The notes under the pieces: model-generated | What the model was told of the DNA's origin: nothing | The model's database searches: none | Seen by the model: the letters and a program-made list of their open reading frames with translations, nothing else | Origin: Geobacillus icigianus | GTDB lineage: Bacteria > Bacillota > Bacilli > Bacillales > Anoxybacillaceae | Length of the DNA stretch: 64,000 nucleotides | Direction: 5' to 3' | Assembly: GCF_000750005.1 (NCBI RefSeq) | Contig: NZ_JPYA01000201.1 | Span: 1-64,000 of the forward strand | Program-made: the position numbers and the translations under genes | Shown here: piece after piece, positions 55,878 through 64,000 of the stretch | How positions within the stretch are numbered: position 1 is the stretch's first letter | How the letters are laid out: each line of letters opens with the position of its first letter

Positions 55878-56858
55878 TCAACCAAGCGACGGCCACCGCC
55901 GTTTTTCCGGTTCATTTTTCGGACGGAACTCGCTTTTAATCAGCAAATATCGCTCCAATTCGCGCACCAAATGAAACAGCGCCGCCCGCTCCTCAAACTG
56001 TTCGCGGGTCGTTGGCAGCGGCATTTCCTTAAATTCCTCGCGCATCGCCGAAAGACGCCGCAAAAACCGAGCAGCTGTATTTCCCGGGTGAATGGCATCG
56101 CTTAGTTCGTCGATAAAATCAGCGATCATCATCCGCTGCTCAACCGTGTACGTCAGCGACGTCACCAGCGGAAGCATATGCTCGATGATTTCCAGCTGCC
56201 GCTCGCGCATCCGGAAGTAGCGGACGTACTCGTCTTCGTTCCGCCATAGCTGGTTGTCGGCGTGGCGCATCGCGAGCGTTTTCGCCCGCTCAAGCATCTC
56301 CGCGGCAAGCGGCAGCTCCTTCCCGTCCCAATCGAGCTCATTCGTGCGCAAATAGCGCACGATTTCTTTTAAAATGATGCGAAACAAATCCTCGACAATG
56401 TGCTGGTACTCTTTGAGCTGCTTCTCGGCGCTCGGCATGTACATGTTGACGATGAGCGCCACCCCGATGCCGACAGCGACCAGCAGCAGCTCATTGACGA
56501 CCCATTCCCATGTGATCTCCTTGGCCGCATACAAATGCAAAATGATCACCGAACTGGTCGCAATGCCTTCGTTGACTTTCAGCCGAACCGTCACCGGAAT
56601 AAACACTAACAGCAGCAGCCCGATCGTCCACGGATGGTAGCCGAAGACGGCAAAAAACAACGCCGCAAACCCGATCGCGACAACACACGCCGCCAAACGG
56701 GCCCGCGCGGTCTCCAGCGACCGCTTTTTCGTCACTTGAACGCACAAAATGACGATAATGCCGGCAGAAGCGAAGTTGTGAAGGCCGACCAACTGAGCGA
56801 TGGCGATCGCCAGCGCCGTACCGACCGCCGTTTTCAACGTCCGATAGCCGATTTTCAT
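55878..56858 (-). CDS. yqjA: Aromatic acid exporter family membrane protein (YqjA)
   Basis: A 326-residue protein. The N-terminal half (about residues 1-140) is an ArAE-type membrane domain of five to six helices (starting MKIGYRTLKTAVGTALAIAI). The C-terminal half is the soluble helical ArAE_1_C domain, with YRxR-type segments such as YFRMRERQLEIIEHM. ATG 56858 follows AAAGGAG. The substrate is unknown. It is the last housekeeping gene before the AT-rich defence-like region. Confidence 0.88.
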   Translation of the reverse strand: MKIGYRTLKTAVGTALAIAIAQLVGLHNFASAGIIVILCVQVTKKRSLETARARLAACVVAIGFAALFFAVFGYHPWTIGLLLLVFIPVTVRLKVNEGIATSSVIILHLYAAKEITWEWVVNELLLVAVGIGVALIVNMYMPSAEKQLKEYQHIVEDLFRIILKEIVRYLRTNELDWDGKELPLAAEMLERAKTLAMRHADNQLWRNEDEYVRYFRMRERQLEIIEHMLPLVTSLTYTVEQRMMIADFIDELSDAIHPGNTAARFLRRLSAMREEFKEMPLPTTREQFEERAALFHLVRELERYLLIKSEFRPKNEPEKRRWPSLG

Positions 56859-57000
56859 CGCGCGTCTCCTTTGCCAATGGTTGCCGACTTCATTGTACCG
56901 ATGACGGCGCTTTCGATGCAAGATGACATTGCGTGAGTTGAGTATATCCTAAATAAATCCATTCCTCTTTTTGAGCGGCTAGCATTGATTCTAACCATCC

Positions 57001-60000
57001 TCAAACGAGCAACTGTTGTTTGCGTTCTACAACATTTAAATATACATTGGGCAAATCATGCAAAACTTCATAAGCCGAAACATACGCAATAGCAGGATGG
57101 CTGTATGCGCATACCAACATCCTTTCTATATTATTTTTTGCGCCAATTAAGCGATTCCCTTTCGATTTGACTTTAATGAGATATTGTCCTCCTTCTTCGA
57201 ATTCCTCGAATTTTTCATTGTGTATTTCTAACATGCGCTTAATAGGGGCTAACACTTTTTGTTGTTCCGTTAATGTTAATGCCTTCAATTCACCTTTAAC
57301 GATATAATCAAGCAACTCTAAGGCGACAAAACGATTTAACTGATGATGATAAAATTGATTGGAGTAATGTCTTAAGCATTTATAGCAAGATGTCTCGCAA
57401 TGGTTTTCGCATTCATGCAAAATTTCCCTTGCCATTTTAATAATATCAGGGAGCATTTCCCCTGCAATGTGTGAATACCCAGCTCCCCCGGATAAAGTAT
57501 CAAACAGATAAACATCGGCTTGATACAGATGTTGTGGACTTTTTGTTTCTAATGGAAGAATGCGATATCCTGACAGCAATTCATTATAATCGATGTCCAA
57601 TACCCGGCTTGCAGCCAATACGAGCGCCTCGCCAATCGTCTTCAAACCGTCATGAACCCATTGATGATTCGGGTGAAAATCGACTTTTTCATCAAAACTC
57701 ATCCGCAATAGTAATAAATCAGAGTTAAATATATTTCCAAGAAACACTTTCATAATACTTCCTCTACAGCGGCTATCCCTTTGACCAAGATGTGTTTTCA
57801 ACCTGTAAGGTACATCATGGGCCAATTTATGTTCACTCTCCCCTGCTGGCCAAATAGCCCCACAGTCCGTGCAGATTTCGAATCCTTCCTGTCGATCCGT
57901 CCCCTTATTCATGACGATAAGCTGTTTGTTCATCTCATTAGCATATTGAAGCCGTTCTGAACCTGAATAAGCCTTCAAACTTAGTTTTTCGCCAGACACA
58001 GGAATAGGTAACTGAGGAGGAACTGCATAGGTGAATTCCTGTTCCCTATCTCCTTCCTTCACCTCCATCCCTTTCTCAGGCGAAAACCCCGTTGGTCGCA
58101 ACAATGGACTGTTTTTCAACTCACCACCACACACTGAACATTTTTTTGTTTGGATTGGATCTAAAGAAACAAATAAGCACGATTCACAATAGGTGATAAC
58201 CGGCAAACTGTCAAGCAACAAATCTTTAGCCGGTTTTAACGGATCGTGTGGATTAGGTACATAAATTCCCCCTATTCGATATGTTTTCTTATCAACAACA
58301 ATTTGTCTTCCTGGCGCATACTCGCTCAACGCTCTGTTTATCTCCAATTGCGGTCGTTGTTTAACGATTATTCTCCCCGTTCTTTCATCCTTTCCTTCAA
58401 TGTAAAAACTGCATAAATCTTGTGGAAATGCATAGGTTGGAAGCAAGCCGTGATTGAACAAAAAATCGAGAAATTTATCGTTCGGATTTACTTCCGCTAT
58501 ATCGTCACCATCGATGGGTTGTATTGTATGTTTGACTTTCTCATAATTCCGTTCCAACTCGCTTACTAGCTCATTACATGCTTCCTTAACAATATACCAT
58601 TTTCGCTCTACCATATCCCCCCCTAATATTCCTTCTGTCGAAACAACCTCATCCGGAATCAAGTCAAAAATCACCGGGTAGTCGCGAAAACGACAGGCTA
58701 TATTGTCATTCAGCCATTTTTTAAACTGCTCATAATTAAAAGGCGGAGTACCTTCAAAAAATGATTTTGTATCACCTAACGAACTGCTGAGAATGCTTGA
58801 CGCAACGGCACTTGTAGAAACGTTTTCATGAAAATACGTTTGAATGAGAAATGCGTTCAAATGCCTTTTGGTGATTTTTTTATTATCAATATAAACAATG
58901 GGTTTGCGAGCCGAACCGCTGATCATTTTTTCAGGCTGTTGAAAATAATAATAATCGTGCGGCCCTCCCTGGGCATAAGTAACTACGGTCGATAAAGCCG
59001 TTCCCCTCCGTCCAGCACGTCCCGCACGCTGCTGGTAGTTCTCCCGTTGTGGCGGAACATTTCGTAGTCCAACGGCAGTCAGTGAACCGATGTCGACGCC
59101 GACTTCCATTGTGGTTGTACAGCTTAAAATATCGACAGGTCCTTCCAAAACATCTAATATGATATCTTGGAACCGCAATTCGTACTCTTCTGTTGTTGCG
59201 ATCGCTATTTTCGCATCCTTTTGCGACAGTTGAGCGGTATGCTCTTCAACGGTGATGTTCGAAATTTTCTCATGGTTTGTCAATATTTTTTGTATAGGTG
59301 AACGCCAAAATCCTTTTTCTGAATCCAACCGTTTACTGTTCACGTTTAATATCTCGATATTTTCCGATAAACAATTCACACATTTGTTTTTTGCTGCAAC
59401 GATATTCATTTCTTTGCAATCATTGCATTTATACCAAGTTGTATAAATGCCGGGAATCAGTTTTAATTTTCTAGGAGATAAATAATATCTCCCTTCCGAC
59501 TCTGTACACAATTTAAACAATGCATCGACAATTTCCTTCTTATGCTCCTCACTTTGAACATAAAGATGAATGATATTCTCTAAGTTTTTCGGTATATAAC
59601 CTTTCTCAACTCCCCAATCATCGCCCCCGAACCCTCTAATCTTCAGCCTCTCATAGAAATGAATGGTTGAATCTATGGCCACTCTATCCAGCATTTCTTG
59701 AATGAACAGCATAGTCAGTACATAAATGTCTTCCTTCGACAATATCTCTTTTAGCTTTCTTTCTACTCTTGCCATTTCTCTTTTAACAGGCTCTACGTAG
59801 CCTGTGGCCGTTGTATAAACCGAGTAGAGTGGATGGCAAAGCTGGCGAAGAAGTTCTGTTTTGAAACGAGGCAGCAGTTCAATGTCGCCGTTTTCAATCA
59901 GCTCCTCATAGTCGCCATCAAAATCCTCGTGTAAAATTTGAACATGATAGGCCAACGATTTTCGATCCTGTCCTTCAAAAAAGTATAATTTATGCTCATC

Positions 60001-62361
60001 AATCACTTGCAACAACGAACAATATAAAGCGCCGCTCAGTTTCGGTTCAATATCTTGATCAATTAATTTTTGAGCCGCCAATAAAATGGACTGTCTAAAA
60101 GAGTCGAGCTCTACTTCATGGGGAATATCCCTAGCAAGACGTGCAGCCTTTTGGCGTCCGTCAGAAAACAGTAGCACTTTCCGTCCCTCATTAGGCAATT
60201 GTTTATTCAGCTTTACAGGAGGTTGCAATAAAAATTGCTCGCGAACTAAATTAGCAAAAGGCTGCTCACCTTTTGTTTTTAAGTCCGTAATCGTTCCCTG
60301 CACTTTTCTCATACAGCACGGACATTGTTGGAATGTAATTGTTTGCTTTTTCTTTTTGTTCTTATTTGTCTCATCATGAGGCAAATACAATTTTAGATAA
60401 CCTTCAGGATCTTCCGGCGGCGACTTCATTAAATATCCCGTCCTGATATCGAGCCATACAGGACGCACCGATCGTTCTCCTTTTTGTATTTTTTCATAGG
60501 GCGGTTCAACCAGCAAGTGAATCTCTGTCAACTCCTCGCCAACAATGCCTTTCCCTTTTTCAGCCCATAAATAGTTGCCGTCCTTTTTCGATATATACCC
60601 TCGAATAAACGCAGTTCCACATTTTCGATGGGTAAGCAATTCGTAGACCCTTGCTTCCTTGCTGCAAGTACATTGTAATTTCGGAGAATCATACATTTTT
60701 CCTAAAATCGAATTGTTTCCTTTTACTCTTTTTTCCTCACATTTCGGATTGGTGCAAACATAAATGCCTGATACACCTTTAAAGAATAAATGGATCCTTA
60801 CCGGCAATAACACTCGCTCTTTATCCTTCGCTGCATTGGCCAACATTAATAAATGGCTCGTCGCTTTTTGGGCCGTTTTCATATCGACACTTGGAAATAC
60901 CAACTTGGCAATATCGCTGAACTTTTTAGCATTTCCGCTTATTTGTTCAATAATTAATTCGAGCGGTCCAAAACCGTCTAAACTTTTATATAGATACGAC
61001 GGCAGCTCATCTAAATTATGTGGGACATCTCCCCATCCAAGCCGCTTTGCTACAGCCTCGAGATTCGACCGCAATGTATCGTACTGATGAATGCGATTGG
61101 TAAACTGCTCGCTGTCTAGCAAGGCGAATGCATAGGCCTCTTCTGTCGTGCCAATTCTTCCGGGCTTTCTTTTTTCTTTCACTCCTTTGATCAACTTAAA
61201 CGAACGTTTTTTCAGTTTACCCGTTAATTGTTCAGCAAATTCAATAGCCGCCGAATCATCATCCTCCGCGCCCAAACTTGCACTCGTTAGAATGCAGCGC
61301 AATCGATCGCGTGTAATTCCTAATCTTGCCTGCAGCCTTCTAATGAGTAGAGCCACCTCTGCACCGCTCGTTCCCCGGTACATATGCGCCTCATCAAGTA
61401 CTAGAATCAATGTGTTCGCTTCATCTTCTGCGAGCCATTGTCTTGTTTTCTCCCAAATTGGCCGCTCAATCGGGCGCATCAACATATACTCCAGCATGGA
61501 ATAGTTCGTTACCAAAATATCCGGGGGAATCGTTTGCATCTCGTGTCTAGTAAACAATTCCCGGTCATCAGGAGAGGTCAAATATCGAGATTTCCAGTCG
61601 CCTCTTTTGCCTGAACAGAAGTTTGTTAAATTTTTCGCTATCCATTTTCCTCTTTTTTTCATTTCCAGCGCTAGCTGTGGCCGATTCTTTTCAATATCCA
61701 AATAATAGTCAATAATCTCCTTCAACTGGTAGTCGTCTTTTTCCTTTGTCCGCTCTCCCGGGTAAGGTGTTCTTGATGTGTACATACCGAATAATGGATG
61801 ACGACCAAAATGATCTCGAAAGTACTTGGACACTCTCTCATCACCAAAAAGCTGGCGCAATCTTGTGATTTGATCGCTGACTAGCGCATTCATCGGATAA
61901 AGTATTAACGCCCGAACCGCATGTGTTTGAAACTGCTCCCTTCTATTAAATCCTTCATCAATTAATGAGTTTAAAATGGGATGTAAGAATGATTCCGTTT
62001 TACCTGAGCCGGTTCCAGTCGCTACAACTAAATCATGTCCGTCCACTAAAAATGATTCAAGCGCCTCCTGCTGATGGACGTACGGCCTCTTATAAATTCC
62101 TACACTAGGAAATAACTCCGAAAAATAAGTCATTGCTTCTTTGCAATGAGCAGGCAAATTCATCTGCTCGTAGGTAGGCCCCAGCTCATAAACAGGAGTG
62201 GCCTCAATATACGGCTCCTTCGAAATAACCCCTGGTGAATCCAATAACTCTCTACGCTCTAACAGCAAAGAGGGATGACTGATTGGATATTGCGCTTCAA
62301 TATATTCGCGCAATTTTTGATGCAGCCGCGCAGAAACAGAGTTAATGGTAAATTCCATCAT
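57001..62361 (-). CDS. druE: Giant DEAD/DEAH helicase with DUF1998-type zinc region, DruE-like
   Basis: A 1786-residue protein. The N-terminal helicase core has Q motif RPYVHQQEAL (92-101), motif I ATGTGSGKTE (about 114-123), DEAH (323-326) and motif III TSASL (359-363). The second RecA domain, at about residue 1080-1120, has TTTMEVGVDIGS and QQRAGRAGRRG. Several zinc pairs lie between and after (CPCC, WYKCNDC, CESC, CTDCG). The C-terminus has the DUF1998/MZB cluster CENHCETSCYKCLRHYSNQF. Size and layout fit DruE, the hallmark of Druantia anti-phage systems; a DISARM-type DrmA/DrmB fusion is the alternative. It overlaps the upstream gene (ATGATG over TGA). The region is AT-rich compared with its left neighbours. 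Confidence 0.8.
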   Translation of the reverse strand: MMEFTINSVSARLHQKLREYIEAQYPISHPSLLLERRELLDSPGVISKEPYIEATPVYELGPTYEQMNLPAHCKEAMTYFSELFPSVGIYKRPYVHQQEALESFLVDGHDLVVATGTGSGKTESFLHPILNSLIDEGFNRREQFQTHAVRALILYPMNALVSDQITRLRQLFGDERVSKYFRDHFGRHPLFGMYTSRTPYPGERTKEKDDYQLKEIIDYYLDIEKNRPQLALEMKKRGKWIAKNLTNFCSGKRGDWKSRYLTSPDDRELFTRHEMQTIPPDILVTNYSMLEYMLMRPIERPIWEKTRQWLAEDEANTLILVLDEAHMYRGTSGAEVALLIRRLQARLGITRDRLRCILTSASLGAEDDDSAAIEFAEQLTGKLKKRSFKLIKGVKEKRKPGRIGTTEEAYAFALLDSEQFTNRIHQYDTLRSNLEAVAKRLGWGDVPHNLDELPSYLYKSLDGFGPLELIIEQISGNAKKFSDIAKLVFPSVDMKTAQKATSHLLMLANAAKDKERVLLPVRIHLFFKGVSGIYVCTNPKCEEKRVKGNNSILGKMYDSPKLQCTCSKEARVYELLTHRKCGTAFIRGYISKKDGNYLWAEKGKGIVGEELTEIHLLVEPPYEKIQKGERSVRPVWLDIRTGYLMKSPPEDPEGYLKLYLPHDETNKNKKKKQTITFQQCPCCMRKVQGTITDLKTKGEQPFANLVREQFLLQPPVKLNKQLPNEGRKVLLFSDGRQKAARLARDIPHEVELDSFRQSILLAAQKLIDQDIEPKLSGALYCSLLQVIDEHKLYFFEGQDRKSLAYHVQILHEDFDGDYEELIENGDIELLPRFKTELLRQLCHPLYSVYTTATGYVEPVKREMARVERKLKEILSKEDIYVLTMLFIQEMLDRVAIDSTIHFYERLKIRGFGGDDWGVEKGYIPKNLENIIHLYVQSEEHKKEIVDALFKLCTESEGRYYLSPRKLKLIPGIYTTWYKCNDCKEMNIVAAKNKCVNCLSENIEILNVNSKRLDSEKGFWRSPIQKILTNHEKISNITVEEHTAQLSQKDAKIAIATTEEYELRFQDIILDVLEGPVDILSCTTTMEVGVDIGSLTAVGLRNVPPQRENYQQRAGRAGRRGTALSTVVTYAQGGPHDYYYFQQPEKMISGSARKPIVYIDNKKITKRHLNAFLIQTYFHENVSTSAVASSILSSSLGDTKSFFEGTPPFNYEQFKKWLNDNIACRFRDYPVIFDLIPDEVVSTEGILGGDMVERKWYIVKEACNELVSELERNYEKVKHTIQPIDGDDIAEVNPNDKFLDFLFNHGLLPTYAFPQDLCSFYIEGKDERTGRIIVKQRPQLEINRALSEYAPGRQIVVDKKTYRIGGIYVPNPHDPLKPAKDLLLDSLPVITYCESCLFVSLDPIQTKKCSVCGGELKNSPLLRPTGFSPEKGMEVKEGDREQEFTYAVPPQLPIPVSGEKLSLKAYSGSERLQYANEMNKQLIVMNKGTDRQEGFEICTDCGAIWPAGESEHKLAHDVPYRLKTHLGQRDSRCRGSIMKVFLGNIFNSDLLLLRMSFDEKVDFHPNHQWVHDGLKTIGEALVLAASRVLDIDYNELLSGYRILPLETKSPQHLYQADVYLFDTLSGGAGYSHIAGEMLPDIIKMAREILHECENHCETSCYKCLRHYSNQFYHHQLNRFVALELLDYIVKGELKALTLTEQQKVLAPIKRMLEIHNEKFEEFEEGGQYLIKVKSKGNRLIGAKNNIERMLVCAYSHPAIAYVSAYEVLHDLPNVYLNVVERKQQLLV

Positions 62362-63311
62362 TCCATTTCAACTCCTTCCCATCGTATTGAATCCTCACCA
62401 ATCCCCAAACGCCGCAAAATCCAAATAAAATCTGAATAATGCCACAAAGGCACAATCCACTCAACCAGTTTGATAAAAGAAAGGGGAAAACAAAAAAGCA
62501 TCGCCATCTTCTGTTCAAACATAGGAAGCTTTTTGAAAAGGCGGACATAAATAACATCCTCACGAATTTTTGCACACTTTATCGTTGTTTTCACCTGAGC
62601 CTTATACTCTAAGGCATACTTGGCCGTTTCTAAATAATATTCGGGTATCTTGTAATAACGCGCATCCCCCCTCCCCATGTTCTCAACCCAAAAGTAGAGC
62701 GGTTGACTGTTTTTTAATGCATACCTAGCAATATAACAATCAGACTTTGATACAAGATTCATTTGAAATGGGTGCCATTTGCGCCGTTTTTGAGGCAAAA
62801 ATAGTTCTGTTGGTTCATCGCTTAGTTTTACTGGGTTCTGCAATTTGAGCGTTTCGATAAATTCATTTACAGTCGGGGAAGGCATCCATTCGTCAATCAT
62901 CAACGTTGGAACATGACTCCCCTCTTCCATATAGCCGTTGCCGCATCCGTAATATTTGTCGCTCTTTCCTTCAGGGTTGCTAAGCACAACCAAGCTTTTA
63001 GACACGGGAAGTTCGACACAGCGCGGGGGCAACGGCAAATAATATCCATTGGCAAGCTTCAATATTTCCCCTAAACCAGATAACAATTCGAGCAATGACT
63101 GTGCTTCGGTTTGACCTTCTTCTTTCATAACGTTTCGAAGATCTTCAAAAAAACATCCCTTTATCAATCTTTGCAAAGGCGGGATAAGCCGCTGAAAATG
63201 CACCGCGTTCATTTTATAGTCCTCGAACGCATAAAAGTGCACCAAAGAAAGGGCATGACGTTTTATCTGTCTAAACTGTATAATTGTATCCCTCCATGCA
63301 TCTGTCAACAT
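62358..63311 (-). CDS. Unknown protein in the DruE-like operon
   Basis: A 317-residue protein not recognised from sequence. It begins MLTDAWRDTIIQFRQIKRHA. It has a helical N-terminal half (VHFQRLIPPLQRLIKGCFFE, then LLELLSGLGEILKLANGYYL), a middle with PLPPRCVELPVSKSLVVLSN and GCGNGY, and a C-terminal half rich in aromatic residues. No enzyme motif is obvious. ATG 63311 was chosen. It overlaps the helicase start and follows the next gene by 19 bp, so all are one operon. Position suggests DruD of type I or DruG of type II, but this is unproven. Confidence 0.7.
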   Translation of the reverse strand: MLTDAWRDTIIQFRQIKRHALSLVHFYAFEDYKMNAVHFQRLIPPLQRLIKGCFFEDLRNVMKEEGQTEAQSLLELLSGLGEILKLANGYYLPLPPRCVELPVSKSLVVLSNPEGKSDKYYGCGNGYMEEGSHVPTLMIDEWMPSPTVNEFIETLKLQNPVKLSDEPTELFLPQKRRKWHPFQMNLVSKSDCYIARYALKNSQPLYFWVENMGRGDARYYKIPEYYLETAKYALEYKAQVKTTIKCAKIREDVIYVRLFKKLPMFEQKMAMLFCFPLSFIKLVEWIVPLWHYSDFIWILRRLGIGEDSIRWEGVEME

Positions 63312-63330
63312 CTCCCGAGCTCCCCCCTTA

Positions 63331-64000
63331 CTAAATCAAAATATTTTCGCTGTCAAACTCTTCTAAGATCTTTTTTGCGTGCTCACGAGCAATGTACGGC
63401 TCCAGTAGCACCTTGGTGACCCATACAGACACAGCTTCTTCCTCGAGCCGTTCATCCTCTAATAACCGAAACCATTTTTTAAATGCTTCTTTTTGTTTCG
63501 TAAACGACATGACTTCTTGCACAATTTCCACAAAATTATTGAACTCACTGGACTTTTCTTTTAATATCTTAGCTTCTACAAGTAAAGGTACAGGGATGGA
63601 CCCAAAGACTAAACGGTGCGTCCTTCTTAGTAACCGAATATCAGGAGTTGTTATCATTTCATTTGCGCTAATCACAGGCGAAAACGATAGCTTTTGAATG
63701 AACGAATCGGTCAACTCACTTTCTTCTTTTATGCTTATCAAAATCAATTCTGGCAACGACTCATCAATAGACACGCGCCAATGGTCGAGAAACGATTGTA
63801 AATACAATTCAGCAGGCGAATTTTCAATTTGGCATAAATGAAGAGACTTTACACAATCAGGCCGTGTATAATGAGAAAAGCAATTGATCAACGTTTTATT
63901 AGTAAAATTCTTTATATCTGGAAAAACCGTTAGATGATCATTTCCTGAAACCGCCCAGCCGATTGCCTGTGACAGTTCAAAACTAAATTCTCCTTTGACC
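63331..64000 (-). CDS. Unknown protein, 5' end beyond the window
   Basis: The frame is open to the window edge: codons before the apparent TTG start at 63891 read KGEFSFELSQAIGWAVSGND with no stop, so the true start is outside. At least 222 residues are visible. It is a helical, charged protein with Cys/His in INCFSHYTRPDCVKSLHLC, a segment IRLLRRTHRLVFGSIPVPLL, and an ending AREHAKKILEEFDSENILI. It is not recognised. It is the most upstream visible gene of the DruE-like operon. Confidence 0.65.
   Translation of the reverse strand, partial: VKGEFSFELSQAIGWAVSGNDHLTVFPDIKNFTNKTLINCFSHYTRPDCVKSLHLCQIENSPAELYLQSFLDHWRVSIDESLPELILISIKEESELTDSFIQKLSFSPVISANEMITTPDIRLLRRTHRLVFGSIPVPLLVEAKILKEKSSEFNNFVEIVQEVMSFTKQKEAFKKWFRLLEDERLEEEAVSVWVTKVLLEPYIAREHAKKILEEFDSENILI

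Overview
The window is a chromosomal segment of a thermophilic Gram-positive bacillus, almost certainly Geobacillus (G. kaustophilus / stearothermophilus / thermoleovorans type). The basis is a GC-rich genome, Bacillus-type gene order (scpBA, rib, spoVA, spoIIA, drm-punA-pdp, fur, yqk/yqj genes), strong Shine-Dalgarno sites, and a pyrimidine nucleoside phosphorylase that resembles the G. stearothermophilus enzyme as I remember it. Most genes read on the minus strand. No rRNA, tRNA or CRISPR array was seen.

Left third (1-24.8 kb): a broken DUF2935 gene, then scpB-scpA, a DUF309 protein, ribT, the riboflavin operon ribD-ribE-ribAB-ribH behind an FMN riboswitch, ppiB, ypuA and lysA. Next comes a nearly complete sporulation block: the seven-gene spoVA operon (dipicolinic acid uptake and release), the spoIIA operon (SpoIIAA, SpoIIAB, SigF), dacF, the nucleoside salvage genes pdp-punA-drm, then xerD, yqzK, fur and spoIIM.

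Middle (24.8-36.4 kb): an EndoQ-like DNA repair nuclease, an ADP-ribose pyrophosphatase, an aldo-keto reductase, small yqk genes, yqjQ, yqjP, proI behind a proline-type T-box leader, namA, rnz and zwf. A block of about seven imperfect 49-bp tandem repeats lies between rnz and zwf.

Accessory stretch (36.4-48.7 kb), between zwf and gndA: a cyclase-family hydrolase, an AbrB/PIN toxin-antitoxin pair, a 6-phospho-beta-glucosidase, a Bce-type two-component and ABC-transporter antibiotic-resistance module with a matching operator, a transposase gene broken by an amber codon, two copies of a short inverted-repeat element (one with a perfect 8-bp target duplication), several copies of a dispersed repeat of about 110 bp, and an AT-rich secreted protein paired with a small membrane protein.

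Right end (48.7-64 kb): gndA, a Tyr/Gly/His-rich spore-coat-like gene behind a consensus-like SigK promoter, a lone CheW, a yqjE peptidase, methylmalonyl-CoA decarboxylase/carboxylase and epimerase genes, Prli42, an L,D-transpeptidase and yqjA. The last 7 kb is AT-rich and holds a 1786-residue DEAD/DEAH helicase with a C-terminal DUF1998-type zinc region, preceded by two genes I do not recognise; the furthest upstream runs off the window. The giant helicase looks like DruE of the Druantia anti-phage system, so this is the near end of a probable defence island and the best candidate here for something little described.
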